From G963663495 sp963663495 (GTDB lineage: Bacteria; Bacteroidota; Rhodothermia; Rhodothermales; Bin80), in the NCBI GenBank assembly GCA_963663495.1, contig OY760427.1, forward strand, positions 2,542,001-2,606,000: a stretch of DNA of 64,000 nt, given 5' to 3'. The notes beneath the pieces are model-generated. The model saw only the letters and a program-made list of their open reading frames with translations. It was not told where the DNA came from and did not search any database. Each line of letters opens with the position of its first letter. Within the stretch, counting starts at the first letter, position 1. This document shows positions 52,954 through 60,750 of this stretch, in pieces. The position numbers were made by a program, and so were the translations under genes.

Positions 52954-55539
52954 TTAAATGCTCTGTTTGATTTTCGCCAATGCCAACAACGCCTCAATTG
53001 GAGTGAGGCTATTAATGTCTAGCCCGGCCAGTTGGTCCGCCAAGGCTGCATAGGGTTCTTCGCTGGGAAACAGGTTCATCTGCGCCCCTCCGTTACGGAT
53101 TTGCGGCTCATCCTGGGTCTCAAGCTTCTGCAGAATGATTCTTGCGCGCTCTATCAGTTGTGCTGGAAGCCCGGCCATTTTGGCTACTTCTATACCGAAG
53201 GAATGGTCGGCGGCGCCTGGCATCAGGCGCCGAAGGAAGATAACCTTGCCGTGGTGTTCCTGCACATCCACACGAAAATTTCTGACGCGCTGCAGGGTGC
53301 TTGCTAGCTCGTTCAGTTCATGAAAATGGGTGGCGAACATTGTCCGGGCAGCCACATCCCGGTTATTGTGTATATGTTCCACGAGCGCCCATGCGATGGA
53401 CAGCCCGTCAAACGTGCTGGTACCCCGTCCAACCTCGTCGAGTAGCAGCAGGGAGCGGCGGGTCGCATTGTGCAGGATGTTGGCCGTTTCGTTCATCTCG
53501 ACCAGGAAGGTGCTCTCTCCGCGCGCGATGTGGTCGGAAGCTCCCACTCGCGTGAATATTCGGTCCACCAGCCCGATATGGGCGCTTGAGGCCGGAACAA
53601 ACGCGCCCGCTTGGGCCAGCAATACGATTATGCCTACCTGCCGGAGCGCGACGCTCTTTCCCGCCATATTGGGTCCGGTAATGATGTGGATTTGGCTGGA
53701 CGCAGCATCAAGCTGGATGCTGTTGGGCACAAACATTTCTCCCATAGGCATGGCGCGCTCAACTACGGCATGTCTCCCGTCTTCAATGTGCAGGATATAC
53801 GAGGTGTCTATTACGGGCCTGCAATAGCGTCTGTCTTCAGCACCTGCTGCGAATCCTGCGTAGCAGTCAAGGACAGCAATCGCACGAGCAGTCTGCTGAA
53901 TTTCCGCCACATACTCTGCTATAGCAGTTCTCAATTCTATCAGCAGCTCTCGCTCCAAGCGTAGCATGTCCACTTCTGCTGTCAATATCTGGTCCTCGTA
54001 CTGCTTCAGTTCCGGCGTTACGTATCGTTCCGCATTGACCAGTGTCTGCTTGCGTTCATAACCCGGTGGAACCTTGTCTTTATGCACATTGGTCACTTCC
54101 AGGTAGTACCCGAACACTTTATTGTACCCCACCTTCAGGGAAACAATTCCAGTGGACTCCGCCTCACGTTGTTGGAGTTGTGCTAAGTATTGCTTCCCGG
54201 AGCGCGCTAGCTGCCTTGTGCGGTCAAGATCAGCGTTGTACCCCTCACGAAAAACATCTCCGCCCTTCTTGTTCGTTGTCGGATTGTCTACCAGCGCAGC
54301 TCGGATCTGCGTTACTACGTGGAGCAATGGACAAAGCTCTGCTACCTGTGAACGCAGAATAGGGCAGGTCTCATCCTCAAATAGCGCCGTGATCTTCGGT
54401 ACTTGATCCAGCGCCTCTGCCACTGCTGTCAGGTCTCTCGGACTGGCCCGCCCCGTGCATATCCGCCCGGAAAACCTCTCCAAGTCTCCAATATCATCAA
54501 GTATTTCTCGGAGCGAATCCCTCGCACCCCGATTGTGAAGCAGCGATGCCACGGCGTCAAGGCGGTTATTTATCTCCTTTACATCCGTCAGCGGACGCTG
54601 GAGCCATTGTCGAACCTTGCGTCCACCCATGGGGGTGCGTGTGTCGTCCACGAGTTCGACCAACGCACCGTCTCCGTTTCTCCGCGTCACTTCCAGATCA
54701 AGGTTCCTGCGTGTCTGCCTGTCCAACTCCATCCCTTTCCTGCTGGACACACATGAGAGTCGCCGTATTTGCGTGGCATCTCCCTTCTGTGTCTCCTTCA
54801 AGTAGTGTAATACCGCACCGGCCGCGATGACACCGCTATAATGATTAGTTACCCCAAAACCTCGCAAGGAGTGGGTTTGAAAGTGATTACGAAGTAGATC
54901 GTGTCCATAGTCATAGGTGAACACCCAATCTTCCAGAACCGTCTCTCTCACATCCTCCAGCGCAAGGGCCTCTAACCGGTGCCGCTCGGTCCTAACAACG
55001 AGCAGCTCGGCAGGCCGAATGGACTCTATCGCTGCAGCCACGCCTTCCACCCCCACCTCCGTTAGCACAAATTCTCCAGTGGAGGCTTCGGCGTATGCCA
55101 GGCCTGCATCGTCCTTGCCCCAACAAATTGCAGTCAAATATCGGGAGCGTATAGGATCCAGCAGGGCATCGTTCAGCGTAACGCCTGGCGTGACAATCTC
55201 AACCACTCCGCGGCGCACCAGCTTGCCCTTGGAAGGCTCATCCTCCAGCTGTTCGCATAAGGCAACGCGCATGCCGGCATCAACCAGCTTGGGCAGGTAG
55301 TTTTCCAACGCGTGGTGAGGAAACCCGGCGAGCGGCACATTGTGGGCGGCGCCATTGGATCGCTTGGTGAGGGTTATGCCCAAGATACGGCTTACCTCTA
55401 CCGCATCTGCATCAAAGGTCTCATAAAAGTCACCCATACGGAAGAGCAGCATGCTATCGGGATGCTGCTCTTTGATGCCGTAATATTGGCGCATCAATGG
55501 GGTCCTACCGCGCTGCTTTGTTTCAACCGTATTTGACAT
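52954..55539 (-). CDS. mutS: DNA mismatch repair protein MutS
   Basis: 861 residues from ATG 55539 (MSNTVETKQ); a TTG at 55569 would add ten codons. The mismatch-binding Phe-x-Glu motif is in RMGDFYETFDADAVE. The clamp and lever helices fill the middle. The ATPase has Walker A HIITGPNMAGKSVALRQVG (Val follows GKS where Thr is usual), DHIARGESTFLVEMNETANIL, Walker B LLLDEVGRGTSTFDG and ATHFHELNELA. A C-terminal tail is present. MutS recognises mispairs and recruits MutL. It heads a unit with purD and the NHL protein. Confidence 0.96.
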   Translation of the reverse strand: MSNTVETKQRGRTPLMRQYYGIKEQHPDSMLLFRMGDFYETFDADAVEVSRILGITLTKRSNGAAHNVPLAGFPHHALENYLPKLVDAGMRVALCEQLEDEPSKGKLVRRGVVEIVTPGVTLNDALLDPIRSRYLTAICWGKDDAGLAYAEASTGEFVLTEVGVEGVAAAIESIRPAELLVVRTERHRLEALALEDVRETVLEDWVFTYDYGHDLLRNHFQTHSLRGFGVTNHYSGVIAAGAVLHYLKETQKGDATQIRRLSCVSSRKGMELDRQTRRNLDLEVTRRNGDGALVELVDDTRTPMGGRKVRQWLQRPLTDVKEINNRLDAVASLLHNRGARDSLREILDDIGDLERFSGRICTGRASPRDLTAVAEALDQVPKITALFEDETCPILRSQVAELCPLLHVVTQIRAALVDNPTTNKKGGDVFREGYNADLDRTRQLARSGKQYLAQLQQREAESTGIVSLKVGYNKVFGYYLEVTNVHKDKVPPGYERKQTLVNAERYVTPELKQYEDQILTAEVDMLRLERELLIELRTAIAEYVAEIQQTARAIAVLDCYAGFAAGAEDRRYCRPVIDTSYILHIEDGRHAVVERAMPMGEMFVPNSIQLDAASSQIHIITGPNMAGKSVALRQVGIIVLLAQAGAFVPASSAHIGLVDRIFTRVGASDHIARGESTFLVEMNETANILHNATRRSLLLLDEVGRGTSTFDGLSIAWALVEHIHNNRDVAARTMFATHFHELNELASTLQRVRNFRVDVQEHHGKVIFLRRLMPGAADHSFGIEVAKMAGLPAQLIERARIILQKLETQDEPQIRNGGAQMNLFPSEEPYAALADQLAGLDINSLTPIEALLALAKIKQSI

Positions 55540-55569
55540 CGCGACTGTGGGACTACGCAATGCTGTCAA

Positions 55570-55919
55570 GAGACAACGTGTCCTGAACTAACAAACAACA
55601 TACCGGATGTACCCATTATCGGATTATTGGAACTCCATGGTAGAACGGCAAAATGCTACCAATGAACGGAATAAATGGGCGGGAATGAACCCACAAGATA
55701 GCAGTATGAACAGACTGAATTGTACAGTTCAGTCTGCCGCGCCGCTGCCACGGATGTACCGAAACTGTCGGCGGTTCAGGCTCTCTCCTATTAACTTTGG
55801 CTCAGAAGGGTCATCCGCAAGATTTTTCTTTTATGGCTTGTATAAATTGTTGGCACGCATTGGATCCTTACCTTGACGGAATGGCACAACGCTGCGTGGC
55901 GGAGTGGTAAAGAGAGTTC
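55570..55919. other. Intergenic stretch between divergent mutS and methyltransferase genes
   Basis: About 350 bases without a gene, holding the 9-bp inverted repeat listed separately and an AT-rich part (TTTTATGGCTTGTATAAATT near 55830-55850) that could be the promoter of the rightward gene. Confidence 0.5.
55711..55736. promoter_or_regulatory. 9-bp inverted repeat, possible operator
   Basis: CAGACTGAA-TTGTACAG-TTCAGTCTG is a perfect dyad about 180 bases upstream of the methyltransferase-like gene. Its symmetry and length fit a repressor site, or a hairpin; no regulator gene is nearby. Confidence 0.35.
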
Positions 55920-58811
55920 ATGCCTACAAACGCGGAAAAGGTTGTAAACGCAAAGCTGGCCGAGTGCTTGCGAGGGAAGCATCCGGGATGGAGGGTTGGT
56001 GCGGAGCAGACTGATGTATTTGCAGAGAAGCTAAAGCGCCCGGATATTGTTGTATCGCAGGAGGATACACTGACGGTCATAATAGAGACGGAGTATTTGC
56101 CTGCGAGAGGGGTAGAGGCGGATGCGCGGTCGCGGTTGGGGTCTACCGTCAAGCACACTGGAGAACAGGCTGAGCAGTGCGTTGCCGTCAGGCTTTCGGC
56201 GGAGCTGCGCAAGGTAGCGCAGGAGCAGTTGGAGGCAGCGGTACGGGCGGCTCGCTATTCCTTTGCGGTGTTCACATCGGAAGGTGAGGGTTTGTTTGAT
56301 GATATCCGGCGTTGGCCGCGGAGCGGGTGGCTTGAGGGCAGTCTGGACGATTTGGCGGGCTGTATTGAGATAGTTGCGTTGTCCGAGCGGCGTGTGGCGA
56401 GAGGTGGCAAGATTCTGGAGGATGCGGTCAGCCAGGCTGCCGGATATTTGCATCACCACACTCCGGAGTATGTCCTACATCGTCTGGCGGAGAAGCTGCA
56501 TCAGGAGGCGGGAGAGCAGACGAACCGTATGGCCATGGCTATTTTGGCCAATGCTGTGATTTTTCACATGCGGCTTGCTCGGTTGCATCCGGAGGTTGCG
56601 GACCTGGCAAGCTGCAGGGCGGAGAGCGGGCCGTTTCTCAAGCGTGATGTGCTGGACAATTGGGGGCGCATTCTTGCCATCAACTATTGGCCGATTTTCA
56701 ATCTTGCGTCTGACTTGTTGAGGATTTTGCCTGAGCGGGAGGTGCAGACGATGGTAGACAGGCTGGACAGGATGGCGGGTGAGTTGGAGCATTTTGGTGC
56801 GATTGATATCCAGGATTTGTCGGGTCGCATGTTTCAGCAGCTGATCACGGACCGCAAGTTTCTGGCGACGTTTTACACGCTGCCAGCATCGGCTACTTTA
56901 TTGGCGGAGTTAGCTGTTTCCCGGTTGGGAGTGGATTGGTCGGATGCAGACCGTATTGCGATGCTCAGGCTGGCGGATCTGGCTTGCGGTACGGGGGCAT
57001 TGTTGGGGGCGGCGTATCATGCGATTGTATCGCGTTTCCGGCGTAAGGGCGGGCATGACGGTGCGTTGCACACGGCGATGATGGAGCAGGTACTGACGGC
57101 GGCGGACATAATGCCGGCGGCGGTACATTTGACGGCGTCAACGCTATCGGGGATGCATCCGGGGGAGTCGTTTGGGCATACGCGGATGATCAACATGCCG
57201 TATGGGGATCAGGGAGCGGAGGCGGGGTTATCGATTGGGTCGTTGGATTTGATACAGGCGGATGAGACGCGGGCGTTGTTCGGGACGGGTCGTACGGGGT
57301 TGCATGGTCAGGGGGTGAAGGAGGAGGGTACGAATGTGGAGGTACCGCATCGTTCGATGGATTTGGTGATCATGAATCCGCCGTTTACGCGTCCGACGAA
57401 TCATGAGGCTACGGAGGTGCCGGTGCCGTCGTTTGCGGGTTTCCGTACGCGGAAGGCGGAACAGCGCGGGATGGCGGAGCGGTTGGCGGAGATACGTCAG
57501 GGATTGGATCGTCCTGCGGGGCATGGTAATGCGGGGATTGCGTCCAACTTTATTGACTTGGGGCATGCGAAGCTGCGTTCGGGCGGGGTGTTGGCATTGG
57601 TGCTTCCGGCCGCGTTTGTGCAGGGGCATGCATGGAGGAATGCGCGCGCGTTGCTGCGCCGGTGTTATCGTGACATCATGGTGGTGGGTATTGCTTCGTC
57701 GGGCAATAGTGACAGGGCATTTTCTGCGGATACGGGTATGGCGGAGGTCTTGGTGGTAGCGACGCAGGCTGGCGGTACAGCGGAAGGGTCGGGGGAAATA
57801 TTTGCGGTTAATCTGTTGTATCGTCCGAGGACACTGTTGGAGGCGGCGACGATGGCCCGGGTGATAGAGCGGCGGCGATTGGATGCGCGCGGGGCGGCGG
57901 GCAGGTTGTGGTTGACCCGGAAGCAGGAGGCGGGGAGCTATATTCGTTCGTCGGGATGGACGGGGACAGGCATACGGCAGACGGGGTTGGCGGCAAGCAT
58001 GGAAGCACTGGCAGGCGGGGAGCTCCTGGTGCCGCGCACGCGTTCGTCGGTCAGAGTACCGGTATGCAGGCTGGAAGACATAGGCCGCAGGGGGTTCTTG
58101 CACCGAGACATCAACGGGTTGGGGCCGGGCGGTGAGGCGCGTGGTCCGTTTGACATTGAGTTGTTAGCCCCATCGCCTGAGTACCCGGTGTTGTGGGCGC
58201 ACGATGCCAGTCGGGAGCGGAGTATGGTGGTAGCACCGGATGCGCAAGGGAGGCCAAGGGTGGATTGCCGGGACCGTGCGGCACAGCTATGGCATGACGG
58301 AGCGTCAAAGTTGCATTATAACCTTGACTTCCGACTTAACTCGCAGGCATTGGCGGCGTGTCTGACGGAATTGCCATCCTTGGGCGGTACGGCCTGGCCC
58401 AACTTTCTTACGCAGGAGGCATGGGAGAAGGCGCTTGTACTGTGGGCCAACACCACGCTTGGGCTGGTGAGCTTCTGGTGGGCCGGCACGCGGCAGCAGC
58501 AAGGACGGTCTCGTTTGACCATATCGCGGCTTCCGCAGCTGCTGTCGTTGGATGCGTCAAAGCTTACGGAGGCGCAGCTGGGCCAGTGCGTGCAGATCTT
58601 TGCGGCGTTTAGAGGGCAGGTGATGTTGCCGGCCAACGAGGCATACCGCGACGGGGTGCGGCATGCACTGGACCGGGCGGTGCTGGTAGGCTTGTTGGGG
58701 CTTGCGGAGGGAGTCTTGAAAAGCCTTGCGGTTCTGCGGGACCAATGGTGCGCCGAGCCGAGTGTTCATGGCGGCAAGGCTACACGAATAGACTGGAACG
58801 AAACGCAGTAG
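55920..58811 (+). CDS. Putative single-chain restriction/N6-adenine methyltransferase
   Basis: A 963-residue protein. The N-terminal ~60 residues contain RPDIVVSQEDTLTVIIETEY, a D...ExE spacing compatible with a PD-(D/E)xK nuclease. The middle has LADLACGTGALLGAAYHAI near residue 350 (SAM-binding motif I) and LVIMNPPFTRPTNHEA near 480 (catalytic NPPF). The C-terminal third may be the target-recognition part. The layout suggests a type IIG-like enzyme or a defence methyltransferase; no separate subunit gene is present. From about 56.9 kb the codon use becomes strongly G-rich (TTG, GGG, GCG), unlike neighbours, which suggests transfer. It stands alone between mutS and decayed transposases. Confidence 0.75.
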   Translation: MPTNAEKVVNAKLAECLRGKHPGWRVGAEQTDVFAEKLKRPDIVVSQEDTLTVIIETEYLPARGVEADARSRLGSTVKHTGEQAEQCVAVRLSAELRKVAQEQLEAAVRAARYSFAVFTSEGEGLFDDIRRWPRSGWLEGSLDDLAGCIEIVALSERRVARGGKILEDAVSQAAGYLHHHTPEYVLHRLAEKLHQEAGEQTNRMAMAILANAVIFHMRLARLHPEVADLASCRAESGPFLKRDVLDNWGRILAINYWPIFNLASDLLRILPEREVQTMVDRLDRMAGELEHFGAIDIQDLSGRMFQQLITDRKFLATFYTLPASATLLAELAVSRLGVDWSDADRIAMLRLADLACGTGALLGAAYHAIVSRFRRKGGHDGALHTAMMEQVLTAADIMPAAVHLTASTLSGMHPGESFGHTRMINMPYGDQGAEAGLSIGSLDLIQADETRALFGTGRTGLHGQGVKEEGTNVEVPHRSMDLVIMNPPFTRPTNHEATEVPVPSFAGFRTRKAEQRGMAERLAEIRQGLDRPAGHGNAGIASNFIDLGHAKLRSGGVLALVLPAAFVQGHAWRNARALLRRCYRDIMVVGIASSGNSDRAFSADTGMAEVLVVATQAGGTAEGSGEIFAVNLLYRPRTLLEAATMARVIERRRLDARGAAGRLWLTRKQEAGSYIRSSGWTGTGIRQTGLAASMEALAGGELLVPRTRSSVRVPVCRLEDIGRRGFLHRDINGLGPGGEARGPFDIELLAPSPEYPVLWAHDASRERSMVVAPDAQGRPRVDCRDRAAQLWHDGASKLHYNLDFRLNSQALAACLTELPSLGGTAWPNFLTQEAWEKALVLWANTTLGLVSFWWAGTRQQQGRSRLTISRLPQLLSLDASKLTEAQLGQCVQIFAAFRGQVMLPANEAYRDGVRHALDRAVLVGLLGLAEGVLKSLAVLRDQWCAEPSVHGGKATRIDWNETQ

Positions 58812-59003
58812 GCTGCAGAGCGAGCGCTCGCGGATCACGGCGACAGGAGTAGATGGCGGAAGCCAGCCTATTCTGGTTAAGCAACGCACTTTGGGAAAGC
58901 AGATCTTACCGGTATCTCGGTCCCGCATCCTTTTGGAGTGGTTGTTGGCATTTGGAGTGGTAACCGTGCGGTAAACTGTATAGAGCACATGCGTAGTTAG
59001 GAG

Positions 59004-59198
59004 ACCGTATTATGCATCTAGGACACGACGAAGTCGCGGTACAGTACGCGGCCGGCGTGTACGGATTTGGAGGTAATAGGGAGTAATCAGACGACGGCGA
59101 AGACGCTGGGGTTGCCGTTGCATGCGACGCTGGCGGTGACGGAGGATGGATTGACGTTGGGGGTGTTGCGTGGCAGCTTCAAGGTATCCGTACGGTGA
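59004..59198 (+). pseudogene. IS4-family transposase fragment
   Basis: A 195-base open stretch translates as TVLCI*DTTKSRYSTRPACT followed by LEVIGSNQTTAKTLGLPLHA and LAVTEDGLTLGVLRG. This aligns with the DDE core of the DruA-type transposase at 22.3-24.6 kb (VLCIQDGTDISYSTRPAC, IGHNQTTSKAKGVHLHATL, EDGVPLGILR). TAG at 59019-59021 replaces Gln. Both flanks are missing, so it is a remnant of a related but distinct IS. Confidence 0.75.
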
Positions 59199-59316
59199 AG
59201 TACATGGTAAAGCGGGCTTAGCATTGGTCTGCGTAGTCCGCTTGTAGAGCTTAGTGCAAGGTGATTATAGGCCGGGTTTGGTGTGCCGATATGGGAATTT
59301 CGGAGTGGTGTGCAGC

Positions 59317-60451
59317 TTATCGTCCAGGCGCCTGAATGCAGTCAGCAATCAGCTCCCCGAAGTGCTTTTCCGCCTTTCCTCTCTTCCGGTACAGATTCAC
59401 AAGCTGCTCTGCCGGATAGGCTTCTGCATCCAGATCGGTGATCAGATAGAAATGCCGCGGAAAAAGCTCTCCCGGCACCGGATCAACCACGAGCACCACA
59501 CGACGCTCTACGGACCAGCACTTTGCACGGTAGCGCAGTTCATGATAGCATTCGTCCGATGGCTAATCACCTTCCAAATGAGGCGCCGCAAGCCCGTCAA
59601 TCACATCGTTTCCTTTCAGACGCATCACATAACTCTCCACTGTTGAAGTCTGCGTCCAATCGGACAATGACCTTGTCGGCCACATGTTCACGCAATGCCA
59701 GCCCAATGCGTCGAATGAAACCGTAGCAGTCCTTCACCACATTCTGCGTGCCCCCTCGCAATTCCGCCCCCAACATGTCGCCCGACTCACCGCATATGGC
59801 GATAAGGGGCAGAAAGATGGTGCGCTTGTAATATCCGTTCCACTTGCTGCCCTGCTGCTTGCCATGCGTATCTACTGGTACACCGTCCACATCAAAGACC
59901 ACCTCGGGGCGGCGCTTCCCGCCACCACGCTGCAGCAGGTGCTCCATGGCGAATGTCTCTGCAAAAAGGCGCAACTTCTTGAAATTCTTTTTCCCGGCCA
60001 ACATGTGCACGAAGCGAGACATGGTTGGCTGGGATGCCAGGGACCTATCGTCCTGTAATGCCCTCATACCCCTTTTGGAAGAAGTGGCCACGCGCATGGC
60101 AGGGTCCCTGCGAAGCTTGTCCGCATCTGACTGACGTCCCCACCCCTGCACATGTTGCAGCAGGTACTGCCGCACTAACTCCTCAAGGCTATGCGTAATC
60201 CGAGCTTGGGACCGATTGTCCTTAAGCACGGAAGCGAGTCGGCATGCCAAGGTGCTGATCACCATGAGCAGGCGCATAGGAATGACGCCGGCATCCGATG
60301 TTAGATTATCGGTCTTGGAGCGTACAGCTTTAACGGATTTATTGAACTGGGAAGCGAACAGAAGGTTGGATTTGGGATCTGGGATCGGGTGTGTTACAGG
60401 GTGAATGGGTATTGGGGTTTCTAAGCGATTGAGCGTCGCGGAAGAGTCCAT
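59317..60451 (-). pseudogene. IS1380-family transposase, broken
   Basis: The first 284 residues (60451-59597) contain LTSDAGVIPMR, RDPAMRVATSSKRGMRALQ, SQPTMSRFVHML and VVFDVDGVPVDTHGKQQG, typical of IS1380 (first catalytic Asp). After SGELCDASERKRCD the frame ends. Family-like sequence resumes in another frame at 59499-59317 (PGELFPRHFYLITDLDAEAY, LVNLYRKRGKAEKHFGELI, carrying the R-x-x-G-x-x-E catalytic Glu). About 100 bases between are degenerate and the normal C-terminal ~100 residues are not recognisable. It is non-functional. Confidence 0.8.
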
Positions 60452-60750
60452 TCACCCGTGTATAGTCAACATCTTACACCATAATATTAAACGACGATTC
60501 CCCGCCACTTAACTCCCTTATGAATAAGGGAGGATATACCTGAATACCTTACCATATTTGACTCCCGCATCATGAAGATAGAGCCTCGCTATGACGGCAC
60601 CTTCTTCACCCCGAAATCGGGGATTCGGTTTAACCCGGGCCTACATAGCATGACTACACAAAGATCAATTCATTACTAACCTCCGTAAGTCTTCTAAGCA
60701 CACTCCGGGCAAGCACTATCAATGCTTCCTCATGTGGGATGACCGAGTCG
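60452..60750. other. Intergenic stretch with two palindromes
   Basis: About 300 bases without a gene between the IS1380 remnant and the cytochrome stop. It contains CTCCCTTAT-GA-ATAAGGGAG (60513-60532) and CCCCGA-AA-TCGGGG (about 60609-60622). Confidence 0.5.
60513..60532. repeat. Near-perfect palindrome (9-bp arms)
   Basis: CTCCCTTAT-GA-ATAAGGGAG. The two-base spacer is too short for a stable RNA loop without opening base pairs, so a DNA-level site (protein binding or IS end) is as likely as a terminator. Confidence 0.4.

Noticed and set aside
55888..55925. tRNA-like GCGGAGTGGTAAAG string just before the methyltransferase start
   Set aside because: No cloverleaf can be formed around it; it overlaps the gene's start region.
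57228..58103. Long antisense ORF inside the methyltransferase-like gene
   Set aside because: Pro/Arg-rich product caused by the G-rich codon use of the sense gene; no domain.
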